NCBI GenBank assembly: GCA_046530785.1
Contig: JBHEQT010000004.1
Location: forward strand, 43,262 to 107,261
DNA length: 64,000 bases
Direction: 5' to 3'
DNA from: Arsenophonus sp046530785
GTDB taxonomy: Bacteria; Pseudomonadota; Gammaproteobacteria; Enterobacterales; Enterobacteriaceae
The translations under genes and the position numbers were made by a program. Positions within the stretch are counted from its first letter, which is position 1. Every line of letters begins with the position of its first letter. Positions 1-11,272 of this stretch are shown here, one piece after another. Under the pieces are notes generated by a model, which did not search any database, was not told the origin of the DNA, and was given only the letters and a program-made list of their open reading frames with translations.

Positions 1-1024
1 AAAGTATTGTTTAAATATTTTTTTGATAAATAGAAAACTTCATTTTTCTTAATTGTGACAAACGAGATTATCAGTAATGATGATTTACTACAAACTATTT
101 CCATTTGAAGTATATATAAAATAAAATTATTGAATATAAAATCTAATAAACCTGCATTTAGATTTATGCTTTAACTAACTTTTATCCATCGCATTATTCA
201 TAATTTTTTCTGATGTTTTATTAAATTGATTCCATGTTAATTAAAAACAGATTTTATTTATTTAAAATTTAATTGATAAATTTATTACTAAAATGATAAT
301 AAAAATTGAATTTTGTATTAAAAGGTCATTATATATGTATTAAAACGCCTATAATTTTAAAGAGGAGATTCAAAAAAAATTATAACATAATTATTAAATT
401 AAAATTAAGTAAGATATTTTCAATCATTGATTAAGATAAAAAGAAATCATCATCTAAACTATTGATATTAATGCTAATGATTTTTGGTTAGGATAATATG
501 AAAAACAATATTTAACAGAGAGATATTGAAATAAAGCATAAGGAATATGAATATCAAAAAAAATTAAAAGTTATGCAACCTAAGAATAGTTATTATTAGC
601 GGATCTTATCATTACACTTAACTATCCTTTATTCTCATCAGATTTTAATATCATTAAAAAGTATTATTGAAAGATAAGATTTAAAAATCATTAATATTTT
701 TCAATTAGGAATTGATAGAAATGATTAATAAAAACGCATCAGAGATTTAAAAAAGAATTTAAATCTGATAAATAGAAAACTTTCTATATTATAGAAAGCA
801 AAAACTACAGAAATAATCTGTTATGAGTTTTTATGCGAACCTTATTTATATAAATTGCAATATCAATGCAATTATTTTTAAAGCATTCCCCAAGCGAAGT
901 TATAGAAATATTAAATATTAACAAATCTCATATATTGAGAAAAGTAAAATTTTGTTGGAAAAATCTTCAAAATATAAATTGAATCACTGTATAAAAGGAA
1001 TTCTTTGATATCATTATAAAAAAG
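1..1024 (+). pseudogene. rng: Decayed rng (RNase G), 3' two thirds
   Basis: No open frame exists, but three patches keep the order, spacing and codon register of the RNase G C-terminal half. Positions 718-753 read EMINKNASEI*K against the conserved EMTRKRTRESLE. Positions 807-839 read TEIICYEFLCE against VETVCYEIMRE; the distance between these patches (92 nt) is almost exactly that of the intact gene (93 nt). Positions 954-1021 read VGKIFKI*IESLY followed, after a one-base shift, by EFFDII, matching the RNase G C-terminus. rng lies directly upstream of yhdP in E. coli, as here. The 5' third lies outside the window. RNase G matures 16S rRNA 5' ends; RNase E could cover its loss. The identification rests on alignment by eye. 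Confidence 0.75.
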
Positions 1025-1069
1025 AATAAATTTCTATTTTAGTAACACTTCTTTTGGAAGGAGAGATGA

Positions 1070-4000
1070 GTGAAACGAGTAGCTAAAGCATTGGTAGCTA
1101 TAATTGCAATGATAATATTTATTATCACATTTGTGATTATTGGACTACGCTTTTTTCTTCCTAAGATTAATGAATATCAAAGTCAACTTGAAGGGAAACT
1201 TCAATCATTAACAGGAATCCCGTTTAAAATTGGTCATATTGAAGGTAACTGTGTCTATTTTGGAACAGTATTAACATTTTCTGATCTTAAAATTACTACT
1301 GAAACATTGAATATAAAGGTAAAAAAAATTAAATTTTCACTTGACATATGGCGTTCACTATTTTCTTTAAATCTACGTTTTAGAGATATTATTTTTTATG
1401 AATTAAATGCTGATTATTATAAACCGATAAAATTTACCAATAAAGATGATTTCAATCATTTTTATTTAACTGTTTTAAATAATTCTTTTTTAAAAAAATT
1501 TGATTCTTTTGCATTGAAAGAAAGTTCTATCACTTTTTTAACACCATCGATGGAAAAAGGAACGTTAAAAATCCATAAACTGACATGGTTAAATCAAGAT
1601 CAATATCATAGAGCACAAGGATTTATAAATCTTAATAATCTTCAAGAAGAACGAAATCAGGATGGAATTCAAATTAAACTTAATTTTCGTAATAAAAATG
1701 GTGTAATTAATGAAGGAGCTGTTTACTTACAAGCAAATAATATAAATCTTTTCCCTTGGCTAACTTGTTGGTTACGTGATAATATTGGATTAGAGAATGC
1801 AGTATTTAGTCTTTCTAGCTGGATTAAGATAGAGAATAGTCGTTTAAAGTTTGGAAAACTACATCTGCATCATGGGGAGGTAAATTGGAAAGTTGATAAA
1901 CAAGAGCATCAACTACTTATTGATAATTTATTAGTGACTTTGTTTTCTCAAGAAAATGGTTGGTTTTTTAATATTCCAGAACTACAACATTTAAAAACTG
2001 ATCAACAACAATGGCTTGAAGGCCAAATTTCTCTACTCTATTTACCACAATCAAAAATAAATCAAAATAATTGGCGCATAAGGGTTAATCATATTCAATT
2101 AGAAGGATTAAGATCTATTTTATCAATGTTTTCTTTTTTCTCGCCTGAATTTATTACTGACTGGCAAAAACGACAACCAAAAGGTAAACTTATTAAACTA
2201 GCATTGGATATTACTCCTCAAAATCTCGAAAAAACGGTATTTGATATAATTTGGAAAGATCTTAGCTGGATACGTTGGAAAGGTTTGCCATCAGTTACTC
2301 ATTTTACTGGATCCTTACATGGCAGTCAGAAAGAGGGAATATTTTCATTTAATTTAAGTAACAGTTTTATAGAATATATCCCAATGTTTAAAGAATTATT
2401 AGAAATTTCTACAGGAAAAGGAATAATTTTTTGGTCGAAAGAAAATAATTCACTCCAAATTTGGAGTAAAAATATAGAGATAAAATCAAAGTCACTATGG
2501 ACAACAGGTGATTTTCGTTATCTGTTACCAAAAAATCAGCCACCTACATTAAGTATTTTAGTTGGCGCAAAATTAACCGATGCAAGTGATTTATGGCGTT
2601 ATTTTCCTAGAACGTTAATGAATAAAGATTTAACTGATTATCTAAAAAAAGCAATTATTGGCGGTCATGTAGATGAAGCTACTATGATTTTTCATGGCAA
2701 TCCGTTTGATTTTCCTTTTAAAAAAAATAACGGACAATTTCAATTTTTCGTACCTTTACGAGACGCTACTTTTAAGTATCAGCATAATTGGCCAACAATT
2801 TTTGATTTAAATATCGATCTTAATTTCGAACGAAATGGACTTTTAATATCATCTCCTAGTATAAAATTAGGTAATACAAAAGCATTAGATCTTAGGGCAT
2901 ATATTTTTGATTATAATCAATCTAAATTATTAATAAAATCTAATATTATCGGAAATGGAAAAGATATCAGTAATTATTTTAACCAAAGTCCGATGAAAGA
3001 TTCAATTGGAAAATTATTAAATACAGTAAAAATAGAAGGTAATATTATTGGAGAATTGATGCTTGATATTCCATTGAGGAAAAATGGTGAAAATGTGATT
3101 GCTAGTGGTCAAATTGACCTTGATAATAATGATATCGATCTTACTACTATTAATAGTAAAATGAAGAAAGTAACAGGGCGTTTTTATTTTCATAATAGTG
3201 ATTTAAAAAGTGAAAAATTACACGCTCATTGGTTTGGCCAACCAATAATTTTAACATTTAATACCATTAATAATCAAAATAAATATGAGATTAATATTAA
3301 TATTAATGGTAATTGGCAAACTAAAAAAATATCTATATTTCCTAAATCGATTATAAAGCATTTAGGGGGTAGTATAGAATGGAAGGGATATATTAATATT
3401 CAACTATCTAGCATAATAAAAGATAATCCAATATTATCTATCTCACTGAGTAGTAAATTAGATAAAATTACCAGCCAAATTCCTACTCTGAATACCAAAA
3501 AAGTAAAGCAATTAGGTGATATACAAATTCTGGCTATTGGTGATATAAGTCAATTAAAAATTTATGGTTCTGTTGGTCATCAAATGAGATTTAATAGTCA
3601 ATGGAAAGTTTCTTCCAAAAAAATTAGATTATTAAAAGCAGCAATTTATCCTTATATAAAAAAAAATGCTGTTCTACCAGATAATCTAATAGTTATGATT
3701 AATTTACCTCAAATTAATAATCCAAAATGGATTTCGTTGTTGGCTTCATTATTTTCATTAAACTTAATACCGAAAAATTATAGTAAATCATTTGTAATAC
3801 CAGATATCGTTATTATTACCTTACCAAAGATCAATTTTGCTAACCAGGAATGGAATAATATAGTATTTACTATCAATAAATATGATGAATTAACAAAAAT
3901 TTTTATAAATAGCGATAACTTGAAGGGAAGCTTAAGTATTCCGAAAGAAGGTAATTGGAAAACTAAAATTAATTATCTTTATTTTAATCCGAAAATTTCA

Positions 4001-4891
4001 TCAAAAAAAAAGAATTTTTTAAGAAAAGATAATATATTGCAAAGATATAATATTTCATTTTGGAAAGATATAGATATATATTGCTCGGAATGTTGGTTAT
4101 TTGGTTATAAACTTGGAAAGTTTAAAGCACAAATCATCCGAAATGGACAAACGTTGATTTTAAAAGATGGGTTTTTATTAAATAGTTCCCATAATCTAAA
4201 AATTTTTGGTATTTGGAGTACAGATCAAAAAAACACTACTACAATAAGAGGGGAATTAAAAGGTAATAGATTTGATGATTTAGCTGCTTATTATGGAATA
4301 ATAATTCCCATTAAAAAAGGAGAATTCAAGATCGATTTTTGTTTAAATTGGGAAACAGTTCCATGGAAATTTGATCTTAAAAATTTGAATGGAAATTTGA
4401 GTTTTAAATTAGGTAATGGCGGGATTTCTCAAATAGGTGGTGGTAGTTCCGTTCAACTATTACGTTTTGTTAGTTTTGATGCACTACTACGTAAATTAAA
4501 ACTAGATTTTAGTGATACTTTTAGTGATGATTTTTTATTCGATTCTATTCGTGGTGATGCTACTATAAAAAATGGGATTTTAAATACCAATTATTTTTAT
4601 CTTGATGGTTTAATTGCTGATATTAAAATTCATGGAAAAATTAATTTAATTCATCGTAATATCAATTTAGAAGCTATTATTTTCCCTGAAATTTCAACCA
4701 CAGTAGGTATTGCAACAGCCTTTTTAGTTAATCCAATTACAGGTGCAGCAGTATTTGCGGCAACTAGAATGCTAAAACCATTATGGAATAAAATATCACT
4801 TATTCGTTACTTGATTACTGGAACTCTAGAAAAACCAAAAATTAATGAAGCTTTACCTCAATTTAAGAAAAGTCAACATTATGAAAAATGA
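1070..4891 (+). CDS. yhdP: YhdP, AsmA-like phospholipid transport protein
   Basis: An intact 1273-residue protein, close to the usual ~1266. It has one N-terminal membrane anchor (about residues 8-30) followed by a very long periplasmic beta-rich body typical of the AsmA/TamB-like group, which forms bridge-like conduits moving phospholipid between inner and outer membranes. The conserved C-terminal segment with GNGGISQIGGG and the hydrophobic stretch near residues 1215-1235 are present. The chosen start is GTG at 1070, preceded by a GGAGAG ribosome binding site. Its neighbours rng and tldD are both decayed, so it is the sole survivor of this locus. Retention of this large gene alongside lptABC argues that the outer membrane still matters to this organism. 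Confidence 0.93.
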   Translation: MKRVAKALVAIIAMIIFIITFVIIGLRFFLPKINEYQSQLEGKLQSLTGIPFKIGHIEGNCVYFGTVLTFSDLKITTETLNIKVKKIKFSLDIWRSLFSLNLRFRDIIFYELNADYYKPIKFTNKDDFNHFYLTVLNNSFLKKFDSFALKESSITFLTPSMEKGTLKIHKLTWLNQDQYHRAQGFINLNNLQEERNQDGIQIKLNFRNKNGVINEGAVYLQANNINLFPWLTCWLRDNIGLENAVFSLSSWIKIENSRLKFGKLHLHHGEVNWKVDKQEHQLLIDNLLVTLFSQENGWFFNIPELQHLKTDQQQWLEGQISLLYLPQSKINQNNWRIRVNHIQLEGLRSILSMFSFFSPEFITDWQKRQPKGKLIKLALDITPQNLEKTVFDIIWKDLSWIRWKGLPSVTHFTGSLHGSQKEGIFSFNLSNSFIEYIPMFKELLEISTGKGIIFWSKENNSLQIWSKNIEIKSKSLWTTGDFRYLLPKNQPPTLSILVGAKLTDASDLWRYFPRTLMNKDLTDYLKKAIIGGHVDEATMIFHGNPFDFPFKKNNGQFQFFVPLRDATFKYQHNWPTIFDLNIDLNFERNGLLISSPSIKLGNTKALDLRAYIFDYNQSKLLIKSNIIGNGKDISNYFNQSPMKDSIGKLLNTVKIEGNIIGELMLDIPLRKNGENVIASGQIDLDNNDIDLTTINSKMKKVTGRFYFHNSDLKSEKLHAHWFGQPIILTFNTINNQNKYEINININGNWQTKKISIFPKSIIKHLGGSIEWKGYINIQLSSIIKDNPILSISLSSKLDKITSQIPTLNTKKVKQLGDIQILAIGDISQLKIYGSVGHQMRFNSQWKVSSKKIRLLKAAIYPYIKKNAVLPDNLIVMINLPQINNPKWISLLASLFSLNLIPKNYSKSFVIPDIVIITLPKINFANQEWNNIVFTINKYDELTKIFINSDNLKGSLSIPKEGNWKTKINYLYFNPKISSKKKNFLRKDNILQRYNISFWKDIDIYCSECWLFGYKLGKFKAQIIRNGQTLILKDGFLLNSSHNLKIFGIWSTDQKNTTTIRGELKGNRFDDLAAYYGIIIPIKKGEFKIDFCLNWETVPWKFDLKNLNGNLSFKLGNGGISQIGGGSSVQLLRFVSFDALLRKLKLDFSDTFSDDFLFDSIRGDATIKNGILNTNYFYLDGLIADIKIHGKINLIHRNINLEAIIFPEISTTVGIATAFLVNPITGAAVFAATRMLKPLWNKISLIRYLITGTLEKPKINEALPQFKKSQHYEK

Positions 4892-4934
4892 AACCATTAC
4901 AGTATTATTAATTGTGTAGTAATAAAATTATCAA

Positions 4935-6310
4935 TGATAAACTTCTTACATAGGAAAGTCAAATTTAATTAATAGTTAAATAATATTGTGTTAGTTTAAT
5001 AACGAAAAATATATTATTGTTATTTAATAATAAAATTAATTACCGTAATTTCTTGAGTTACAAGAGGAGTTCTTTTGTAAGATACTCTTTTATTGCGTAG
5101 GGTTTATAAAACCTTTCTATTAATAGAGGTTTATACTTAATCTTTAAAATTAAGTATAATTTATAATATGAAAAAATCTAGGCATACAAAATATTTTAAA
5201 ATAAAAGATAAGTGAAGAAATTCCTCTACATCTAGGTAATGGAAAATTTGAATTTCATATAAAGAAATCTTATTACTATTGAAACATCTCTACTGAGATA
5301 GGTAATTTTTCTATATAAATCAATATTACTTAAAAATTTATTAATGTAATAACAGTTTTTAAAATTTAAAAAATATTAGAAGAATATTTAATACTTAATT
5401 TTCCAACTAACTAACTTATTCTTATTTCATTCAATTTAAAGAATTTTTAAGAAAATGTTTTAAATACTGGAAGTTGAAGATGTAAGCTTTTGTCAACTTT
5501 ATTCACCTTTTCTTTTTTAGTTACAAATAACTGAAATAGTTGTTTGATATATGATTAGCTATTATAAATAAATATGTTTTAGATCTTTAATAAAATTATT
5601 GTTAATCTATAATAATAGAATACATAATGCTATATAAAACTTGCATAATAAAAGAATTTTTCTTTTATTAATTTTGGTTTATCTAATGTGATATAAATAG
5701 GTTATGGATTTGTGTTATTATTAATTTATCAATAGAATTTAACTATTTTTCCGGTTATCCTTTATATTTAACTTTTGCTAATTCAGAAGATTTATATAGT
5801 TAAATTATAAAAAATATGCTTTCCTAATTTATATTTACTTAACTTCAAAAAAATAAATTTTTAAATTTATCACCTCTTGAAATTATATTTTCATTTCATC
5901 TAGTAATGAAAAATTTCATTTTTATCGATATTATTTATTTTATCATCAAAAAATTATTTTATTATTTTAGCAATAAATAGATTTCTTTTAAGAAAATGTT
6001 CTAGAATTTAACTTTATTTTAGAAAAATCTATTTTCTAATAATTATCAATATTAATCTTTATTATTTATTTGAAAGTAAATTTTATTTACCGCCAAAATA
6101 TTTTTTTTGATTTAATATTTATTTTGTTTTAAACGATATTAATTAAGTTAAAGAATGTAATTTCATTATAATTTTAAAGATTTAAGAAATCGGTTGCATA
6201 TTTATATATGAATTCTCAAATAAAATATTATGATCCAGATAAAGTAAATTATTAATAAATGAATAAAGTATCAATATAAATATCTAATTTGGTAACAGTG
6301 AAAAATATTT
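4935..6310 (+). pseudogene. tldD: Decayed tldD (metalloprotease subunit)
   Basis: The stretch after yhdP, where tldD sits in E. coli, is closed in all frames but retains TldD landmarks. Positions 5056-5094 read SYKRSSFVRYSFI against SYHESWVLEDRII in uninterrupted register. At 5700-5755 the glycine/histidine part of the HExxxH zinc site survives as GYGF, followed at the right distance (47 against 45 nt) by an FSG. At 6268-6303 a degraded PTLKVDNLTV-like C-terminus is visible. The span (about 1.38 kb) is close to the intact 1446 nt. TldD works with TldE in peptide maturation and CcdA antitoxin degradation. Boundaries are approximate. Confidence 0.62.
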
Positions 6311-7699
6311 ACTTAATAATGAAAAGAAAGTTATTCAATAATTATTTTTTCAGAAAGAATTTCATTCTATATTTTTTAATATTGATGTCGTATATTTCTC
6401 TATCCCGCGTTACAACATCATATAAAAAGTTCATTTATTTATATATAGGGAAGGTATTCTGAATTTTTAAGTTAAAAAAAGAATTAATTTAAAAGGTTTT
6501 ATCTATTTTAAATTAATATTAAAAAAATCAATCAAATTATCAATCCAAAACCATAAATTAATCATCTTAAATACGAATAAAATGATTAAAATCTCGAAAA
6601 ATAGATGGGGTTAATAATTCTTATATAATATAAGAATATTTGATATTACTAAAGAATATGTATAGGATATGGGTACACTTCCCAAAATCATCAACTTAAT
6701 ATCAAACTTGTATGATTTCAGAGAAGAATATGAGGAAGGATTAAATGATTACTCTAATATTTGTGTTCATACTATTTTTCTATCGATTAAGGATTTGCAA
6801 TCATTATAATAGTTGTTAGTGAAGAAAACCTTTCAAAAAAAATTATCCCGTCTTTCATCACTTGAATTATCAATAATTAAAATATCCAATTATTGCTACT
6901 AGTAAAATAGAAACTTCTTTATTTTATTAGTTAATTAATACTATTAATATTAAAAATATTTATTGAATATAAACATCTATTACAGAGAGAGGGTGTTACT
7001 AAAAAATTTTTCTATTTGCTTAATTATATAGAAAAGTTATTTTTAATTAGTTTTTAAAATAATCTCTTTTTTTGTGATAATAAATTCTGTGAATTTAATA
7101 TAATAATAATATTAAGAAATAAGAAAGGAATATTATAAATTTTCTTTCTCACTATCTGTTTTAGCTTATTAACTTTTGTTAAAAAGAATAAGTTATTTTG
7201 GATAGATAGTTATTATCTATAACTTTGCATATTACAAAGAGAAAGAATTAAACTTTTTCTTTATTGAAAAAGAAGTAATGAAGAGATTTTCTTATTACTG
7301 AATAATAAGAAAATAAATTAGTGCAAAAATCGAGGGGTGGGGGTTATCCTTGATAAATTACTTATATTTTACTTTAAAAATAAAAGTAATAAATATTCTT
7401 CTTTCAGTGATAACATTACTACTTTCGGATATTAAATAGAATAAAAGAGGTTACTATTATAGTTACTATAGTAACAATAAGAAAATAATATTAAAATTTA
7501 TAATAATATTAAAACTATTTCTGTTTTTCTAGAAATTCATTTTTTATTGAAATTTAACTTTTCTAATTAATTTTTATATTAAATTTTAAATAAAAGATAT
7601 AATAATTGGTTGATATAATATTATAGAAATTAGAAGCAAATGTTTGTAATGAATAATTATTCGTATTGTTGATTTTTGAAAAATTATTACTTTTCTTTA
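6311..7699. other. Unreadable desert between decayed tldD and decayed npr
   Basis: About 1.4 kb with no reading frame of note and no recognised remnant. It contains a 9-bp-arm hairpin around 6619 and an isolated G-rich patch at 7332-7343 (GAGGGGTGGGGG), which stands out against the surrounding A+T. A rearrangement junction probably lies here, because yhdP and rapZ are not neighbours in E. coli-type genomes. Confidence 0.6.
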
Positions 7700-7971
7700 A
7701 ATTTTCAATAAAATATATAATATTTATATACATATACATCTCATTTCTATAAGTTATTTTAAGAGCTATATAGTATCTTTCTCTAATTCTCTAGTGTTAA
7801 TGTTTTAAACATCATTCTTTCTTAAGTTTTATATTATATTAATGTTAATTACACAATATCATTATAGATTCAAGTTATTGGATTACTTAAAAATCGTTAT
7901 AGATATCCAAGACAAAGATATTATTCCCATATTCTTTTTATAATGATAAAGGTTTTTGGATAGATGATCAT
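7700..7971 (-). pseudogene. npr: Decayed npr (ptsO), nitrogen PTS phosphocarrier
   Basis: The rapZ stop overlaps an ATG as ATGA (7968-7971), the same four-base coupling that joins rapZ to npr in E. coli. The frame from this ATG is soon interrupted, but codons 1-27 keep rough register with NPr. There is an I-x-x-K pattern at codons 9-12 and a LGYL*RF stretch matching FELMQGF, three codons early. NPr passes phosphate from PtsP to PtsN. Since ptsN is also decayed, loss of the whole nitrogen PTS branch is coherent. The remnant is weak beyond about 90 nt, so the far end is a guess from the intact gene length. Confidence 0.45.
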
Positions 7972-8822
7972 AATTTTTTCTTTTCTAAAGTGCGATGACG
8001 AGATTGAACATTTTTTCCTCTAGAACGAAAGTAATCAGCTAGTTGTTCAGCAACATAAACTGAACGGTGTTTACCTCCAGTACATCCGATAACAATCGTC
8101 AAATAACTACGGTTATTAGATTCTAACATTGGCAACCATAATTCAAGATAAGTACGTGTTTGATAAATAAAATTATGTACTTCGGTATGTCTGTCAAGAA
8201 AATCAGCAACAGGACGATCAAGACCTGTCATAAGACGTAATTTTGGATCCCAATGTGGATTTGGTAAAAAACGTACATCAAATACATAATCTGCATCAAT
8301 TGGAATACCATGTTTAAATCCAAAAGATTCGAATACTATGGTCAATTCACGTTCACGTTTACCCAATAAACGCGCTCTAAGCATTTCAGCTAATTCATGT
8401 ACTGACATTTCAGATGTATCAATAACTAAATCAGCTCTTGAGCGAAGTGGTTCTAATAAATCATTTTCCTTATTAATAGCACTTTCTAATGATAAATTTT
8501 TACTGGAAAGTGGATGTAAACGTCTTGTATCACTATATCTCCTGATTAGAATGTTACGATTTGCATCAAGAAAAAGTAATTGAGGGGAAAAAATAGTCGG
8601 TAGATTTTTTAATTCTTTTTCAAAAATTGCAGGATTATCTGGCATATTACGAACATCAATGCTCACAGCAGCAGAATTTTGTCGCTCAGCAAGCGTATTT
8701 ATTAATTTTGATAATAAAATAACGGGAAGATTATCAACACAATAAAAACCCATATCCTCCAGCGCTCGTAGAGCAACAGATTTACCTGAACCAGAACGGC
8801 CACTGACTATTATCAGCACCAT
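7968..8822 (-). CDS. rapZ: RapZ, RNA-binding adaptor and P-loop protein
   Basis: An intact 284-residue protein, the exact family length, from the ATG at 8822. A GTG at 8831 would add three residues but sits on top of the ribosome binding site (GGAGGGGGG at 8832-8840). The Walker A motif GRSGSGKS is at residues 8-15. The C-terminal RNA-binding part with GCTGGKHRSVY and the terminal basic tail HRTLEKKK is complete. In E. coli RapZ binds the small RNA GlmZ, recruits RNase E and so limits GlmS synthesis for cell envelope precursors. Its usual neighbours ptsN, npr, hpf and rpoN are all decayed, so here it has lost its sigma-54 and PTS context. Whether GlmZ/GlmY survive cannot be seen. Confidence 0.95.
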   Translation of the reverse strand: MVLIIVSGRSGSGKSVALRALEDMGFYCVDNLPVILLSKLINTLAERQNSAAVSIDVRNMPDNPAIFEKELKNLPTIFSPQLLFLDANRNILIRRYSDTRRLHPLSSKNLSLESAINKENDLLEPLRSRADLVIDTSEMSVHELAEMLRARLLGKRERELTIVFESFGFKHGIPIDADYVFDVRFLPNPHWDPKLRLMTGLDRPVADFLDRHTEVHNFIYQTRTYLELWLPMLESNNRSYLTIVIGCTGGKHRSVYVAEQLADYFRSRGKNVQSRHRTLEKKKL

Positions 8823-8889
8823 GAGTAACACCCCCCCTCCTTTATTAAGTTTTTATAATATAAATCATTTTTAAAAATAGATTTTTTAA

Positions 8890-9390
8890 AACAGTTATTC
8901 AATAATTGATTTATAGGTCTCTTTATTACTTTGAGCAGCGAGTAAAACAACGATATAGATTTTCTTTATCAATTAATAAACCACGTTTGCAATTAAAAGA
9001 AGAGTGTATATAAATGTATTTTACATTCCTCTGAAGGGAATTAATACCGAAAATAGTAAATCAATCAAGTGGATTATCAATGGTATCCAAAAGAAATCTA
9101 TTCATCAAAATGGAGAAATAAAGAAAATGGTTGTTAGATGAATTATTTTTTATTTAATTTAGAATAATGGAATAAATAAGATCTCTACGAGATATCTATC
9201 GTACTTAGTTTTTACTGGTTAATAATGATTTTCAAAATAATATTTTTAGATATATTCATTTCAAAATAACAGTAACTTTGCTTATAATTTCTAGCGCTTG
9301 TTTTTAGTTTCACAATATGTATATTTTAGTATACATTAATGGTTAATATCGAGATTAATAATAATTTTATTATTCATTGGTTTTATTCAT
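8890..9390 (-). pseudogene. ptsN: Decayed ptsN (EIIA-Ntr)
   Basis: This lies immediately upstream of rapZ, as in E. coli. Positions 9191-9238 give sixteen successive codons alignable with PtsN residues 50-65 (VFEAILTREKMGSTGI): the observed ILKIIINQ*KLSTIDI differs mostly by single bases per codon, for example GGT to AGT, TCG to ACG and ACA to ATA. An ATG with MNKTNE survives at 9388-9390, within five bases of the start predicted from that alignment, and an LISIL matching LSSVL follows. The predicted stop falls about 70 nt before rapZ. PtsN regulates potassium uptake and other functions through its phosphorylation state. Decay is by substitutions and tiny indels. Confidence 0.75.
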
Positions 9391-9496
9391 TTAGAAAAAT
9401 CTTATTAGATAATCGATAATAAATATCCAATATGAATAATACTTACTAATATTAATAAGCTTTATATTTAGCATCATAGAATTTTTTATTTAAAAA

Positions 9497-9784
9497 TAGA
9501 AAATAATATTTCTTTTTAATTTTTTATACTTAGAGAGTTGATATTTATTGGTTTTCAACTATGATATCAATATCATTTTTGTATATTGTTTTAAAATAAG
9601 ATAATAGATTTTTTGCATTCACTTTTTCAATTTCTTCAATATCGTAATTAATTTTATGCCTTTTAAACCATGAAAATATCAATATTGATTTACTAAAATA
9701 TTAAGAAAATTTTGAATATTTCTTTAAAAGTTTAGTGTGATATTTCTATAACTTTACTGTTTTAACAGTAATTGAAAAATCCGT
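9497..9784 (-). pseudogene. hpf: Decayed hpf (hibernation promoting factor)
   Basis: Located between decayed rpoN and decayed ptsN, as in E. coli. From 9784 the minus strand reads TDFSITVKTVKL*KYHTKLL against MQLNITGNNVEITEALREFV, in register for about twenty codons. The start ATG has become ACG, and an AAGGAA ribosome binding site is still visible just upstream. Hpf binds 100S ribosome dimers in stationary phase. The rest of the gene is too eroded to follow, and the downstream boundary comes from the 95-codon family length. Confidence 0.62.
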
Positions 9785-9809
9785 AGTATCTTCCTTTTCA
9801 GTTAATTTA

Positions 9810-11272
9810 AATTAATTTTTAGCTTTAATTATAAAGTAAAACGGATAGAATTTTTTTCTTTTTATATTTTAAAAACTGTAGGACAAGAAATTTTGAATAC
9901 TCTCTATTTATTAGTATGCTCGTTAATTTATTATCATTCAAGAGTTTTATATTTCGTTACTTTATCACAATAAACTTTTTATTAGAAAACGAACGTATAG
10001 AGCTTGGTAATAAGAAAGGATTTCTTCTATTTCTTATATGAGAGATGAAGATAGGCTTAAAGAAAAAATATATTTCTTAAAATACTTTTTAGATTATATA
10101 GATATTTTAAGATTTATCACAAAATATCCACTGATTACTCTCTATAACAAATAAAAAAATAAACAATATTCGTTATTAATATAGTTTTATATATTTTCAC
10201 TATATTAAAAAATTCTTTCTGATCTTTATAATATATTGTGAAGTTTTTAACTATAATTTAATTATGTTTTTTACACTTTTATTAATTACTTCTCTTTTAT
10301 AAATTTTTAAGAATGAATAAGCTATCTTTTTTATTATAAGGTTACTTATCTTTTAGATAAGTAACCTTATCTCTTTTTAAGAAAAGAAAAATTTTTGTAT
10401 TTAACACTATTTACCAGTAAGTTATTTATTTTACAAACTAGAATATCTTTTAGTAGAGTAGATTACGTTTTTATTGGATTTGAGTGATTTGTACAAATTT
10501 AGAACCTAAATTCAGGATCTTAATCGATAACTTCTGTTAAGTGTGTTAATTTTAATTTTTCCAACTAATTTTCTAAAAGAAATACTTCCAAAATAATTTT
10601 AAGTTTTTGTTATTTATTAATTTAAGTTCTTTTAAAAACTTACTAGGTAAATTTAATAAATAAATTAATAAACAGTTTTTCAAATTTTTACTGAGAGGAA
10701 AATCAGATAAAAGGATTGATCTTTTTAATATAATTCTATCTTAGTTCAAGATAATATTAGTTATTTACTAATTATCTTTTAACATCTTCAATAATGGTAT
10801 TCAAATGCTTAGAATCCTAGATAACATAAATAATGATAGTGTCCAATAGGTTCAGTGTTTTTTAATAAAAGCTACTAATAATATGATTAAAATATTATTA
10901 GTAACTTTATTATACTTATAAAATTTTCTTTGATAGATAGGAAACTCTTCTTATACAATTATTTTTAGATTTAGATTATTAGTTGAAATATAAATCTTCT
11001 CTGGTTAGTATTTAAATATAATTTATTAGAATCATAGTTTTAATTTTTTTAAAACTATCTATCAGTGTTAAATTCAGTATAAAAAATATCAGATATTTTA
11101 ATATTAAAAAATTTTCCTTGTTCAAGTAAAGGATTAATTAAAAAAAGATTAATAAATTTTATTTAAAGTTTTTTAATATTAAAATTATAAGTTGCAACAT
11201 TAAAATAAATATTCTAACTATATTAAAATCTCTTTTCCGCTAAATGAATCAAAGTTAAAAGTTTTGTTTTAT
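9810..11272 (-). pseudogene. rpoN: Decayed rpoN (sigma-54)
   Basis: Both ends are readable. From 11272 the minus strand reads IKQNF*L*F against MKQGLQLRL, and exactly 75 nt later, in frame, LQLIILILKN against LQLSTLELQQ (the glutamine-rich activator region). Near the 3' end, 9912-9947 reads KLLNDNKLTSIL against the conserved KPLSDSKLTSLL. At 9868-9888 SCPTVFK remains from the RpoN box ARRTVAK. The distance between the ends matches the intact gene within about 25 nt, so it decayed by substitution and small indels rather than large deletion. Sigma-54 directs nitrogen and stress promoters. A hairpin with 16-bp perfect arms now sits inside it at 10336-10370. Confidence 0.8.
10336..10370. repeat. 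Perfect 16-bp-arm inverted repeat inside decayed rpoN
   Basis: The arms ATAAGGTTACTTATCT and its exact complement flank a 3-nt loop, followed on the + strand by CTCTTTTT. It lies mid-gene in the rpoN remnant, where no terminator existed ancestrally, so it must have arisen or been inserted after the gene died. Confidence 0.85.

Noticed and set aside
6311..7699. Further nameable remnant between tldD and npr
   Set aside because: Candidate neighbours gave no patch in register over more than a few codons.
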